DNA of 64,000 nt from an uncultured Jannaschia sp. (GCF_947494025.1 NZ_CANLTQ010000009.1:47746-111745); one strand, 5' to 3'. Positions 1 through 10,038 are shown, counted from the first letter of the stretch. The notes: generated by a model not told the origin, from the sequence alone. Numbers and translations are program-made.

Positions 1-651
1 CGAGGATGTCGCCGTGCCAGCCCCGCTCCTCGATCAGGAGCGTGGTGTCGTGGTCGCTCCAGACGGCCTCGTCCTCGCCCAGATAGGCCGCGAACTGCTT
101 GCGGCCCCAGTCGGAGCGCGTCGGATGCGCGATCGGCGCAAAGGCCGACAGCGAAGCATAGGCGTCGGGGTTCTTGATCGCGATGGTCATCGCGCCGTGG
201 CCGCCCATGGAATGCCCGGTGATGCCGTGACGCCCCGTGTTCGGCACCTGCTCGTCCACGATCCCGCGCAGCTCGCGCGTGACGTAGTCGTACATGTTGA
301 AGTTCGGCGCCCAGGGGTCGCATGTGGCATCCAGGTAGAAGCCCGCCCCCTGCCCGAGGTCGTAGGCCTCGTCGTTGGCGATGCTCTCGCCCCGCGGCGA
401 GGTGTCGGGAAAGACGACGGCCAGACCCTGCTCGGCGGCATGGGCCTGAAAGCCGCCCTTCGCCATCGCATTCTCGTGGGTGCAGGTCAGGCCGGACAGG
501 TACCACAGCACCGGCACCGGCCCGTCCGCCGCCTCTGGCGGCGTGAAGACGGCGAAGGTCATGTCGCAGCCGCAGGCGTCGGAAGCGTGGCGGTAGACCC
601 CCTGCACCCCGCCGAAGCACCTGTTCTGCGAGACGACCTCCAACTCGGGCA

Positions 652-652
<1 letters not shown>
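1..652 (-). CDS. fghA: S-formylglutathione hydrolase (3' end outside window)
   Basis: Hydrolyses S-formylglutathione to formate and glutathione, the last step of the cytoplasmic glutathione-linked formaldehyde pathway. The first 217 codons are visible; family members are about 280 residues, so roughly 60 C-terminal residues lie beyond position 1. The translation has the alpha/beta-hydrolase nucleophile elbow GHSMGG (Ser148) and the family stretch YLSGLTCTHENA near residue 51. The ATG at 652-650 shares one base with the alcohol dehydrogenase stop (TGATG), so the two are translationally coupled. Identity is firm; the catalytic Asp and His could not be checked because of the truncation. Confidence 0.93.
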
Positions 653-1764
<1,112 letters not shown>

Positions 1765-1924
1765 GTTTCCCTCCAAAATCCGGCGATTGCACCGGAATTC
1801 TTTTGTTCGTTCGGGGAAAGTATGAAACCCGGGTGGAGGCATGCCAACGCATACCTTGGTGGGTGTCGCCCCGGTGGACAGCCCCGCCCCCTCCCAGCAC
1901 AGTCGCGAGTGGAAAGGATTCGAG
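1765..1924. promoter_or_regulatory. divergent intergenic region between frmA and a secreted protein gene
   Basis: 160 bases separate two divergent start codons, so promoters for both should lie here. I could not pick out convincing -35/-10 pairs. The stretch near 1795-1835 is less GC-rich than its surroundings. By analogy with formaldehyde-responsive regulation in Paracoccus (FlhSR), the LuxR-type regulator encoded at 9197-9928 is a possible ligand; this is inference. Confidence 0.3.
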
Positions 1925-2533
1925 ATGCGCCTTGATACCGTTTCGATGGCGATTGCGGGGCTGATCCTCGCGACCGCCGCTCCGGCAGCCGACTTCGCCG
2001 ACCCGGCCTGGCCTTGTGTGCAGCGCAAGGTGGAGCGCCTGTCGGTCGGCCTGATGTGGCCCGACCCGCCGCTGTCCGCGCCGGAGATGTCCGACGACAC
2101 CGCGGCGGCGGTCGACGATCTCGTCGCGCGGCTGTCGCTGCGGCGCATTCCGGTCGAGGATCTGCCGCCCCGTGTCGAGGCCTTCACCAAGGCGCACGGG
2201 ACCGACCGCACCCTGCTGGGCCATGTCTTCGCGCAGGTGTTCGACCGCCTCGCCCGCACCCGGTCGGAGGTGATGACGGGGATCGAGGATTATTCTCTCG
2301 ACCAGATCGCGCTGTCCCGGCGCATCGACGCGGCGCGCGGGGAGATGGACACGCAGATGGCCCAGGACGCGCCGGATTTCGACCGGGTCGATGCGCTGGA
2401 AGAGCAGATCGACTGGGACCAGCGCATCTATACCGACCGTCAGCGCTCGCTGACCTATGTCTGCGAGACGCCGGTCCTGCTGGAAAAGCGGCTCTACGCC
2501 ATCGCGCAGATGCTGGCGGCGGTGGCGGAGTAG
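1925..2533 (+). CDS. hypothetical secreted protein
   Basis: Not recognised. The 202-residue product begins with MRLDTVSMAIAGLILATAAPA, a typical Sec signal peptide that is likely cleaved near residue 21, so the mature protein is probably periplasmic. It is rich in charged helical segments and contains two Cys (in PCVQ near the N-terminus and VCET near the C-terminus) that might form a disulfide. An in-frame ATG lies upstream at 1841, but the signal peptide fixes the start at 1925, preceded by AAAGGA. It sits between formaldehyde genes and a quinoprotein-associated metallohydrolase, ending four bases from the latter's convergent stop, so a role in periplasmic alcohol oxidation is possible but only inferred. 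Confidence 0.75.
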   Translation: MRLDTVSMAIAGLILATAAPAADFADPAWPCVQRKVERLSVGLMWPDPPLSAPEMSDDTAAAVDDLVARLSLRRIPVEDLPPRVEAFTKAHGTDRTLLGHVFAQVFDRLARTRSEVMTGIEDYSLDQIALSRRIDAARGEMDTQMAQDAPDFDRVDALEEQIDWDQRIYTDRQRSLTYVCETPVLLEKRLYAIAQMLAAVAE

Positions 2534-2537
2534 CCGC

Positions 2538-3572
2538 CTATTCCCATTCGAGTTCCGTGAAGGCGACCGTGGCGTTGCGCGCATTGTAGGCATCGAAGAG
2601 TGCCCAGTCGTCGGCCTCGGACGCGGCGATGCGCTCCACCGCCTCCGCCATGCGCATCCCCGCCGCCAGCGCTGCCTCCGTATCGCCCGCGAGCGTTTCG
2701 AGATAGCGTCGCATCGGTTCCGCGCCCGCGGGCCAGTCGAGATACGGGCCGCCATGGCCGGGGACCACGCCGGCGAACTCCATCTCCGCCAGCGTGTCGA
2801 GCGCGTCCTGCCAGCCGCGCAGCGCGCCGTCGAGCGCGGGAATGTGGTCGTCAAAGACGAGATCGCCCGCGAAAAGCGTGCCGCTTCTCCGGTCGAGCAC
2901 GGTGACGTCGGTTCCGCTATGCGCCATCGGCCAGGCTCGCAGATCCAGCACCCGGCCGCCCAGATCGACCGTCGCCATCCCGTCGACCGCGATGTCGGTG
3001 GCGACCGCGCCGCTGCCGATGACGGCCGCGGCGCCGAGCGTCGCCTCCAGGCTCTCGAGGTAGTTCGCCTGCCGGTCCGCCAGCGCCCGGTCGAGCGTGG
3101 CATGCCCGACGATTTCGGCCCCCGCCTCCGCGAAGAACGGCGCGGCGAGCGTGTGGTCGGGATGCACATGGGTCAGGATCAGGTAGCGCACCGGCAGGTC
3201 GGTTCGCGCCCGGATCGCGCGCCAGACGCCCTCGGCCACGCCGCGCGTTGTCCCGGCGTCGATCACGGCCACGGCTTCCGATCCGACGACGAAGCCGATA
3301 TTGGCGACGTCGCCGCCATTCCCGGCCGCCGGCTCCGCCACCGCGCCCCGATGGACAAAGAGACCGGGCGCGGCCTCCGTGAAGGCGAGCGGCGCGGGAG
3401 CCTCGCGGCAGGCGGGCGGTGCCTTGGCGACGTGTTCCGCGGGCGGCACGTATTCCTGCGGCAGCGTCGTCTCGCAGGACGCGGCATCCCTTCCCGCGAT
3501 ACCGGGCAGGCGCGTTTCGCGGCAGATGTCCGGCGCGCCCGCAAGGCATAGCGTTACGACGGCTTCGAACAT
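2538..3572 (-). CDS. quinoprotein relay system MBL-fold zinc metallohydrolase
   Basis: 344-residue metallo-beta-lactamase-fold protein with the metal motif LTHVHPDH (about residue 136) and later metal-site motifs AHSGTD and PGHGGP. The N-terminus, MFEAVVTLCLAGAPDICRET, and the overall plan match the proteobacterial family named quinoprotein relay system zinc metallohydrolase, found beside PQQ-dependent alcohol dehydrogenases. Its substrate is not known. The ATG at 3572-3570 follows GGAGG by six bases. It is divergent from the SoxYZ-like carrier gene, another member of the same association. No PQQ dehydrogenase is in the window. The family name is from recall of its N-terminal signature and context. 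Confidence 0.82.
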   Translation of the reverse strand: MFEAVVTLCLAGAPDICRETRLPGIAGRDAASCETTLPQEYVPPAEHVAKAPPACREAPAPLAFTEAAPGLFVHRGAVAEPAAGNGGDVANIGFVVGSEAVAVIDAGTTRGVAEGVWRAIRARTDLPVRYLILTHVHPDHTLAAPFFAEAGAEIVGHATLDRALADRQANYLESLEATLGAAAVIGSGAVATDIAVDGMATVDLGGRVLDLRAWPMAHSGTDVTVLDRRSGTLFAGDLVFDDHIPALDGALRGWQDALDTLAEMEFAGVVPGHGGPYLDWPAGAEPMRRYLETLAGDTEAALAAGMRMAEAVERIAASEADDWALFDAYNARNATVAFTELEWE

Positions 3573-3671
3573 GGCGTCCCTCCCCGCTCCCTACGAAGGT
3601 GTGCGTATCACGGCGGGTCCAGATCTGTCATACTTCGCGACGCGCCGTACGTCACGGAAGGGAGACGCGTC

Positions 3672-4472
3672 ATGAAAGCCCTCACCCTCGCCGCAATCTT
3701 TGCCGGCCTCGCGCTGCCCGTTTCGGCGCAGGACAATCCGATGACCGGGAGCGAGACCTGGGACATGATCTCCGGGGCGGTCCTGAGCGACGCGGACGCA
3801 CCCGCCGACGGGGCTGCGCTCTTCGCGGTCGAAGCGCCCTACCGCGCCCACGACGCGGCGACCGTGCCGGTCGAGATCCGGCAGGTCGACGACGCGGCCG
3901 TGATCGAGCGGGCGACGATCGTCGTCGACGAGAACCCCGCCCCCGTGGCCGCCGAGATGACGTTCGGGGCGTCCATGCTGCCGCTCGACATGGAGCTGCG
4001 GGTCCGGGTCGACCGGTATTCGAACGTGCGGGTCATCGCCGAGACGGCGGACGGCGTCTACATGAACGGCCGGTTCGTGAAGGCCTCCGGCGGCTGCTCC
4101 GCGCCGGCAACGCGCGACCCGGAACTGGCGCTGGCCTCCATGGGACAGATGCAACTGCGCAGCTTCGACGCGACGACGGACCCGCCGGACGGACGCAGCG
4201 AGGCGCAGGTGATGATCCGGCACCCGAACTATTCCGGGCTCCAGCGCGACCAGATCACGCATCTCTTCATTCCGGCGCATTTCATCGACGAGCTGACCGT
4301 GTGGCAGGGCGACGAGATGCTGTTCACGATGACCGGCGGCATCTCGATCAGCGAGAACCCGGCCTTCCGCTTCCGCTACGACGACGACGGCTCGCCTGAC
4401 CTGCGCATACGCGCGAAGGACACCGAAGGGAACGTGTTCGAGCAAAGCCTGCCGAAATCGACCGCGAGCTGA
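3672..4472 (+). CDS. quinoprotein dehydrogenase-associated SoxYZ-like carrier protein
   Basis: 266 residues with a Sec signal peptide (MKALTLAAIFAGLALPVSAQ). It resembles a single-chain SoxY-SoxZ: an N-terminal SoxY-like domain ending in ASGGCSAPA (Cys142), followed by a SoxZ-like domain with HPNYSG and FIPAHFI motifs. In true SoxY the carrier cysteine lies at the very C-terminus in GGCGG; here it sits mid-chain before the SoxZ part, as in the fused carriers associated with quinoprotein dehydrogenases. No sox genes are nearby, so sulfur oxidation is unlikely. It is divergent from the MBL-fold metallohydrolase of the same association. A role in periplasmic electron or sulfur-group relay is inferred. 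Confidence 0.82.
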   Translation: MKALTLAAIFAGLALPVSAQDNPMTGSETWDMISGAVLSDADAPADGAALFAVEAPYRAHDAATVPVEIRQVDDAAVIERATIVVDENPAPVAAEMTFGASMLPLDMELRVRVDRYSNVRVIAETADGVYMNGRFVKASGGCSAPATRDPELALASMGQMQLRSFDATTDPPDGRSEAQVMIRHPNYSGLQRDQITHLFIPAHFIDELTVWQGDEMLFTMTGGISISENPAFRFRYDDDGSPDLRIRAKDTEGNVFEQSLPKSTAS

Positions 4473-4508
4473 ACGCTTCGCGCGGGCGGACCACGGTGGC
4501 GATACGGT

Positions 4509-4550
4509 CGGGTGGCGATCGGGCACGAGCCATCTCATCGTCGCCACCCG
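4509..4550. terminator. inverted repeat between convergent genes
   Basis: CGGGTGGCGA at 4509-4518 pairs perfectly with TCGCCACCCG at 4541-4550 across a 22-base loop. It lies in a roughly 290-base gap (4473-4764) between two convergent genes and lacks a T-run, so it could be a bidirectional transcription end. I see no gene in the rest of the gap. Confidence 0.35.
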
Positions 4551-4764
4551 TTCGGGTCAGCGTCGATCGGAACGTGGAACTCTACCGACGATATCTTGGA
4601 CATTCCCACACCGCCCGCCAAAACGCCGGGCAGCCCCGTCCGCCCCCAGGGCGGCGGCTGCCGTCTCGCTTCGTTTATGTCGGCCCCCTGACGCACTGAC
4701 GCACCGACGCCTAACAGGGCTTTGCCGCGCGCGGAGGCAGGTAAGCTTGTGACGGCCCGACGCG

Positions 4765-5109
4765 TCAGAAGCAGCGGATCTCGGCCTCGGCCTGGGCGCG
4801 CCGAAGGTCGGCGACGATGCTGTCGGCCGCGGCCCCGCGGAAGACCGACATGCGCTCGCCGCCGGTCTGGCGCAGCGACAGGACCGTCTCCGCCTCGACA
4901 TATGTCTCGTAGGGCAGGATCTCCGCGATCGTGTCGATGGAGCAGGCGCATTTCTCGAGCACATCGCGCCCCTGCCCGTTCGCGGCCATGCAGCCGAAGA
5001 CGTAATCGGCCCGCGTGGCGGTCGGGAAGTCGTTGAACCGCGCCCCGATATCCTGTGCCGAGGCCGGAAGCGCGAGGAGGAGCGCGGCGGCGACGAGACG
5101 GCCCGTCAT
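4765..5109 (-). CDS. small secreted cysteine-containing protein, unknown function
   Basis: 114 residues with a signal peptide (MTGRLVAAALLLALPASAQ), so probably periplasmic. The mature part has Cys40, the pair KCAC (Cys54, Cys56) and a terminal Cys113, an even set suited to disulfides. I do not recognise the family. Its ATG overlaps the stop of the upstream gene in an ATGA arrangement, so the two are co-translated. The frame continues open into the upstream gene's region, but the signal peptide identifies the true start. Confidence 0.75.
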   Translation of the reverse strand: MTGRLVAAALLLALPASAQDIGARFNDFPTATRADYVFGCMAANGQGRDVLEKCACSIDTIAEILPYETYVEAETVLSLRQTGGERMSVFRGAAADSIVADLRRAQAEAEIRCF

Positions 5110-5777
5110 TCCAGGGGTTCCAGCGTGATGGTGGAGCTGTAGATCGGCGATTCGCCGTCGATGGCGGGCACGGTCGCGTCGAGCGAGGCGTACCAGCCCG
5201 GCACCCCCTCCGACATCGTCACGGTCAGTGCCATGCGCTCGAAGCCCTGCATTCGCGCCGCGTTCGGATCGCCCTCGAATGGATGGAGCGTCACGGTGCG
5301 CGCCTCCACCGTCTCGTCGCCGAACGCCACCTCCCGCATCTCGATCTCCGCCGGTTCGAACAGCGCGGCCTTGACGCGGTTGCGGATGTAGAAGCCGCTG
5401 CCGCCCGCCGTCTCGGCCATGTCGCGCACGACGGTTTCGACGAAATACATGATGATCGGGTTGCCGACGCTCGCGGGGAAGGTGCCGATCGCCTTGAACC
5501 GCTCGTCTTGCATGAAGCGCAGACGCGCCGCCTCGGGCTCGTCCCCCTCGAAGGTCAGCTCGATCTGCCCGGTGTCGCGCGCCTCCGCGTCGGGCATCAG
5601 GGCGCTTTCGACGGTGCGGTCGTAGACCAGCGTTTCGTCGCGCGGCAGGTCGTCGAGCGTGCCCGCCCGGAACAGCAGGTCGTAGGTCTCCTCTGCCCGG
5701 GTCATCCCCGTCTCCTGCGCGGCGCCGATACCGCCCGGCAGCATCGTCGCGGCGCAGATCGCCATCAGCAAACGCAT
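5106..5777 (-). CDS. hypothetical secreted protein
   Basis: 223 residues starting with MRLLMAICAATMLPGGIGAAQ, a signal peptide. The mature chain looks like a beta-rich soluble periplasmic protein without Cys or known motifs. The ATG at 5777-5775 follows GGAG by eight bases; a longer in-frame start at 5828 would bury the signal peptide and is rejected. It overlaps the downstream small secreted protein by four bases (ATGA). The pair lies between quinoprotein accessory genes and a regulatory operon, so I infer a link to periplasmic alcohol or aldehyde metabolism without direct evidence. Confidence 0.75.
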   Translation of the reverse strand: MRLLMAICAATMLPGGIGAAQETGMTRAEETYDLLFRAGTLDDLPRDETLVYDRTVESALMPDAEARDTGQIELTFEGDEPEAARLRFMQDERFKAIGTFPASVGNPIIMYFVETVVRDMAETAGGSGFYIRNRVKAALFEPAEIEMREVAFGDETVEARTVTLHPFEGDPNAARMQGFERMALTVTMSEGVPGWYASLDATVPAIDGESPIYSSTITLEPLE

Positions 5778-5824
5778 GTCGTGTCTCCTTCGGACCCTCA
5801 GGCTCCGCGATGCCCGCGCGGGTG

Positions 5825-8041
5825 TCAAAGTCGACTTTCGTCGGGGGCTGCGTCCGCTCCGTCCGCACCGCCGCTGCGGACGATGGTGCGGCGCAGCCGG
5901 GCGAGGTCGACAGGCTTCGGCAGCACGGTGACGTTCTCCCGCGCGCCCTCCACGATCAGGGCCGGGCTCCGGTCGGCGGTGACGATGATCGCCGGGACGT
6001 CCTGTCCGGCGAAGTCGCGTACCGCGCGGATCGTCTCGAGCCCGTTATCCGTGCCGTCGAGCTGGTAGTCGACCAGCACGATATCGGGCGCCATCGCCGC
6101 GTCGCGGAGGAGGCCGAGCGCTTCGGCGGTGGAGGTCGCCGCGAAGACGCTCGCCCCCCAGCTCTCGAGCTTGCTCACGGTGGCGAAGAGGACGTCGGCG
6201 TCGTTCTCGACGACCAGGGCCAGCACGTCGAGCTCCCCCGTCTCGGACACGGCCGGCCTGCGGGCCGGCACCTCGCCCGCTTCCGCCCGCGTCATCTCGA
6301 TGGAGAAGACCGAGCCCTCGCCTGGGCTCGACCGGACCTGAAGGTTGTGGCCGAGATGGCGGCAGGTCCGCTCGACGATGGAGAGGCCCAGACCGATCCC
6401 GGTATCGGGCGCCGCGTTGCCCGCCCGCGTGAACTCCTGGAAGATCCGGACCTGATCGGAGAGCGAGATGCCGACCCCGGTGTCCCAGACCTGCAACACC
6501 ACCCGGTCGCCCCGCCGCCTGCACCCGACGAGGACGCGGCCCGTCTCGGTGTATTGCAGGGCGTTGACGACGAGGTTCTGGATCGAGCGCAGCAGGTAGC
6601 GCTGGTCGCTGCGCACCCAGACGCTGCTCGGCACGACGTCGAGGCGGATGTTCTTCTTCGCGGCGAGCGGCGCCTGATCCTCCGTCACCGCCTCCATCAG
6701 AGGGCCGAGGCAGACGTCCTGCGGCGTCAGCGCGGCGTCGGCGCTCTCCAGTCGCGAGATGTCGAGGAGCGCGTGGAGCAGCGTCTCGACCGACGTGAAC
6801 GTGTCCTGCAGACGCGTGACCATGCTCGCGAGGTCGCCACCGCGCGACATGTCCTCCAGCGTGGAGATCAGGAGCTTGGCGGCGTTGATCGGCTGCAGGA
6901 GGTCGTGGCTCGCCGCGGCGAGGAACCGGGTCTTGGACGAAACCGCCGCCTCCGCGGCCTCCTTGGCGACGCGCAGTTCGTCCTTGACCCGGCTTTGCAG
7001 GCGGGACTGCTCCGTCAGGCGGCGGTTCGCCTCGGTCAGGTCGCGGGTGCGCGCCTCCACCTCCTTCTCGAGCACCTCGGTCGCCCGGTGCTCGAGCGTG
7101 ACGTCGGTGATGTCGACGAGGAAGCCGCGATCGGGGAGCAGATGCACATGCAGGTCCAGCACCCACCCCCCGGCATGGCGGAGCCGGGCGCGCAGGCCCG
7201 ACCGGCGGCGCAGCTTCAGCGGCCAGCCGTCGATCCCCTCGAGCTCCATCGCCGCGATCAGACCCTTCTCGCGCAGAAAGGTCAGGACGTCGGCAAAGGG
7301 CGTCCCGGTCCGCACCAGCCGCGCCGGCAGGCCGAGCAGGTCGCGGAACCGGTCGTTGTGGATCGCTAGACCGCCCGCACGCGAGAAGGTGGCAATGCCG
7401 ATGGCCATGTTGTCGAAGGCCGCTTGCAGGTAATGCGCCTGCATGTCGATCAGCGCGTCCTTTTCCAGCCGGTTGGCGCGGACAATGCCGGTAATCTCGG
7501 TCAGGAGGATCACCAGCGAGCTCGCGGAGGTGCGCTGCCGGCTGAACTGGAACCAGCGATCGCCGCTGAGTTCGACGACGAAGGTCGCAAGATCGCCGCC
7601 GTCGTCGGCACGCACGCCGTCGCGTCCCTCGCGGCCGACGAGGTGGTCGCTGCCTGCCGCGAGATCGAGATAGGTCTCGAGCGGCAGGCCCGGCACGATC
7701 CGCCCGGAAATGTCGGGCAGGAGCCGGGCGAAGAGGTCGTTGCACACGTGCAGGCGCCCGTCCTCGAAGAGCGCGAAGCCCCCGTCGAGGACCGACAGCG
7801 CGTCGGCGAGGTTTTTCTGGGTTCGCGCCCGGTCGAAGCGGAGCGTCTCGAGTTCGCTCGAGGCGCGCTCGAGGTCACGGGTCTTGGCCCAGACCTGCCC
7901 CTGCAAGGCCATCGCCGACTGGAACGCGGCATAGGCAGAGGTCGAGACCTCGTGCTGGCGGCCCGCGCGCCGGATCAGCGCCGCGATGATCCGCGCCTGT
8001 CGTTCGATCTGGACCTCGGGCGGTTCCGTCGGATCGATCAA
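5825..8041 (-). CDS. NahK/ErcS-type hybrid sensor histidine kinase/response regulator
   Basis: 738-residue soluble kinase without membrane segments. Order: N-terminal coiled coil (about 40-75), two PAS-like regions (about 80-190 and 205-315), a coiled coil, a dimerisation domain with the H-box ASHDLLQPINA (His379), an ATPase domain (NLVVNALQYTE, DTGVGI, GIGLGLSI) and a C-terminal receiver with phospho-acceptor Asp658. The HDLLQP H-box is typical of the NahK/ErcS group, which includes regulators of quinoprotein ethanol oxidation. The start is a TTG at 8041-8039 overlapping the FIST gene stop (TTGA), with GGGGAG upstream. Third gene of a LuxR regulator / FIST / kinase operon; it presumably phosphorylates that regulator. 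Confidence 0.9.
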   Translation of the reverse strand: MIDPTEPPEVQIERQARIIAALIRRAGRQHEVSTSAYAAFQSAMALQGQVWAKTRDLERASSELETLRFDRARTQKNLADALSVLDGGFALFEDGRLHVCNDLFARLLPDISGRIVPGLPLETYLDLAAGSDHLVGREGRDGVRADDGGDLATFVVELSGDRWFQFSRQRTSASSLVILLTEITGIVRANRLEKDALIDMQAHYLQAAFDNMAIGIATFSRAGGLAIHNDRFRDLLGLPARLVRTGTPFADVLTFLREKGLIAAMELEGIDGWPLKLRRRSGLRARLRHAGGWVLDLHVHLLPDRGFLVDITDVTLEHRATEVLEKEVEARTRDLTEANRRLTEQSRLQSRVKDELRVAKEAAEAAVSSKTRFLAAASHDLLQPINAAKLLISTLEDMSRGGDLASMVTRLQDTFTSVETLLHALLDISRLESADAALTPQDVCLGPLMEAVTEDQAPLAAKKNIRLDVVPSSVWVRSDQRYLLRSIQNLVVNALQYTETGRVLVGCRRRGDRVVLQVWDTGVGISLSDQVRIFQEFTRAGNAAPDTGIGLGLSIVERTCRHLGHNLQVRSSPGEGSVFSIEMTRAEAGEVPARRPAVSETGELDVLALVVENDADVLFATVSKLESWGASVFAATSTAEALGLLRDAAMAPDIVLVDYQLDGTDNGLETIRAVRDFAGQDVPAIIVTADRSPALIVEGARENVTVLPKPVDLARLRRTIVRSGGADGADAAPDESRL

Positions 8042-9192
8042 TGCAGCGCTCGCTCCCCTGGCGGAAAGAAGGCGACGCCGACGAAGGTCTGGTTCACGTG
8101 CACGCCGCAATGCTGCTCGCCATAGGTGTTGAACCCCACGACCCCGGCCCGGGCGATGATCGCGGAGGCGGCCTCGGTCATCCGCTTTTCCTCGATCTCG
8201 AGCCGGCGGAGATAGCAATCGAAGCCGAGGATCAGCTCGGGTCGCCGCCCGGACGCGTCGCGCACGGCGAGCCCATCCTCGAGCGTGCGCAGGATCTCCG
8301 CCCCCCGGCCAAGCGTCAGGACGAGGCCGTCGTCGATGGCCGACAGGAAGGCGAGGGCCTGGTCGTCCCGCACGGACCCGATGGCGCGGACATGATAGAG
8401 CGCGTTGGTCCGCACCAGGACCGGGTTCTCCGCGAAGACCCGCGGCGACAGCGCCTCGACCGGGCAGCCGACGAGGCGGGCGTATTCCTGCGCGGCGGGC
8501 GCGCCGTTCAGCTCCCGCACGATGCGCTCTTCGGGGATCGCGTCGGTCACCACCATCTGCTTTCCGGTCGGCAGGAAGTGGTCGAAGCCCAGGCCGGCGA
8601 AGTCGTGGTCCGTCTCCAGGACGAGCAGCAGCGCCGCGCATTCGTGGAACCGGCCGCCATGCAGCACGCGGGTATCGCGAAACGCCCCGGCATCGCCCGC
8701 GGAGCCGCCGAAGACCGGCATGTCGGGGAGCGCGGCCGTGAGGGTCGCGGCCAGGAGGTCTTCCTGCTTCGATAATCCGTCCGCGAAGGTGAGCGCGAGA
8801 CGGCGCCACCCCGCCGTCCGCCGGAACTGGGCGTCGAGACGCCGCGCCTCCCTCGCGATCGCCTCGATGCACAGCGGGGCGAGCGGGCGGATCAGCAGCG
8901 AGGCACAGTGGAAATGCGCGCGCGGAAAGGCCACCACGAGCAGGGCGCCGGCCTCGTAGCCGTCGGGCGTGATCTGTCCGGCGGTGGTGCACCCGAAGAC
9001 CGGCACGCCCGCGAACCGTTCCGTCAGGGCGGCGGCGAGCGCGTCCAGGTCGAGCCCGTCATGCGGAAAGACCAGAAGGAAGCACAGCCCCGACGGCTCG
9101 ATTTCCGCGGCGATCTCCGCCACCGCCTCCCGCGCGCCTCCGGCACGGGACACCGCGATGCGAAGGCCGGACGCGGTTCCCGGACGCGTCAT
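8038..9192 (-). CDS. FIST N- and C-domain signal-input protein
   Basis: 384 residues with both halves of the FIST (F-box and intracellular signal transduction) fold. N-terminal motifs include PVFGCTTAGQITPDG (about residue 63) and PVFGGSAGDAG; the C-terminal part ends with GVVGFNTYGEQHCGVHVNQT and a short tail. FIST proteins are thought to bind small ligands such as amino acids and feed signal-transduction proteins. The ATG at 9192 lies four bases after the LuxR regulator stop, and the stop overlaps the kinase start, so FIST output to the neighbouring kinase is a reasonable inference. The ligand is unknown; given the context it could be formaldehyde- or alcohol-related. Confidence 0.9.
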   Translation of the reverse strand: MTRPGTASGLRIAVSRAGGAREAVAEIAAEIEPSGLCFLLVFPHDGLDLDALAAALTERFAGVPVFGCTTAGQITPDGYEAGALLVVAFPRAHFHCASLLIRPLAPLCIEAIAREARRLDAQFRRTAGWRRLALTFADGLSKQEDLLAATLTAALPDMPVFGGSAGDAGAFRDTRVLHGGRFHECAALLLVLETDHDFAGLGFDHFLPTGKQMVVTDAIPEERIVRELNGAPAAQEYARLVGCPVEALSPRVFAENPVLVRTNALYHVRAIGSVRDDQALAFLSAIDDGLVLTLGRGAEILRTLEDGLAVRDASGRRPELILGFDCYLRRLEIEEKRMTEAASAIIARAGVVGFNTYGEQHCGVHVNQTFVGVAFFPPGERALH

Positions 9193-9196
9193 CGGC

Positions 9197-9928
9197 TCAA
9201 TGGGTCAGGAAGTTGCGGGCTTCCGCCTGTTCCGGACGGTCGCGATCGGCCAGCGTCGCGCTTTCCATGAGAAGCGCGGCCTGCGTCCGGTTCTGCACGT
9301 CCAGACGGCGCAGGATCGCCGTGATGTGCGCCTTCACCGTCGCCTCCGCGAGCGAGAGCTCGTAGGCAATCTGCTTGTTCGGCATCCCCGCGCAGATCAG
9401 CTTCATGATCCGCGCCTGCTGCGGCGTCAGATCCGCGATCCTGCGCGCGACCTGCTGCGCGGGCGTGCGGGCGCATTCGGGTTTCCGACCGGCAAGGCTC
9501 CGGTATTCCATGGGCAAATAACGCCGTCCCGCCCGGACCTCCCGCAGGGCAGTCTGCAGCACCCCGATCGAGACGTCCTTCGGCACGAACCCCGCCGCGC
9601 CCGCCTCCATCAGCGAGGCGACGATCTCGGGCGAGGTCATCGCCGAGTTTATCAGGATCGGCACCGGGTCGGACGCCGCCTTGAGGCGCAGGAACCCGCT
9701 GATCCCCGTCACGTCGGGCAACTTGAGGTCCAGAACGATCAGACCCGGCGCGAAGCCGGATCTCAATACGTCGAGGCCGGCTTCGAGCGTGGTCGCCGTC
9801 CGGATGGTGCTGTCCGCGAAGACCCGCGTCAGAGCCGAGACGAGCGCGTCGCAGTAGAGCGGATGATCGTCGATCACCAACGCGGTTCCGACCCGGCCCG
9901 CGCGGCTCCCTGCCGACTGAACGTTCAT
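9197..9928 (-). CDS. LuxR/NarL-family response regulator (FlhR/AgmR-like)
   Basis: 243 residues: receiver domain with the acidic pair Asp20-Asp21, phospho-acceptor Asp67 (IVLDLKLPD) and conserved Lys in FVPKD, then a LuxR-type helix-turn-helix beginning at LTPQQARIMKLICAG (about residue 175). The ATG at 9928-9926 follows GGAGG by seven bases; an upstream in-frame start at 10111 is rejected as it adds no family sequence. First gene of the operon with the FIST and hybrid kinase genes. Related regulators (FlhR in Paracoccus, AgmR/ErbR in Pseudomonas) control methanol, formaldehyde or ethanol oxidation, which matches the neighbourhood. Confidence 0.9.
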   Translation of the reverse strand: MNVQSAGSRAGRVGTALVIDDHPLYCDALVSALTRVFADSTIRTATTLEAGLDVLRSGFAPGLIVLDLKLPDVTGISGFLRLKAASDPVPILINSAMTSPEIVASLMEAGAAGFVPKDVSIGVLQTALREVRAGRRYLPMEYRSLAGRKPECARTPAQQVARRIADLTPQQARIMKLICAGMPNKQIAYELSLAEATVKAHITAILRRLDVQNRTQAALLMESATLADRDRPEQAEARNFLTH

Positions 9929-10038
9929 CGCCGGTCCTCCCTTGCGGAAGGTTAGCAACGAAATCGACGGCAAGACAACACCCCGCGACGATGCGTCGTC
10001 GCGGCCGGCCATGCGACCCGATCGCGCCCCCGAGCGGT

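Noticed and set aside
3672..4472. Sulfur-oxidation (Sox) gene
   Set aside because: Only a SoxYZ-like carrier is present, no soxA, B, C, D or X, and the neighbours are quinoprotein- and formaldehyde-related.
5825..8992. 1055-residue version of the hybrid kinase
   Set aside because: The extra N-terminal part is the FIST gene read in another frame; the real start overlaps the FIST stop.
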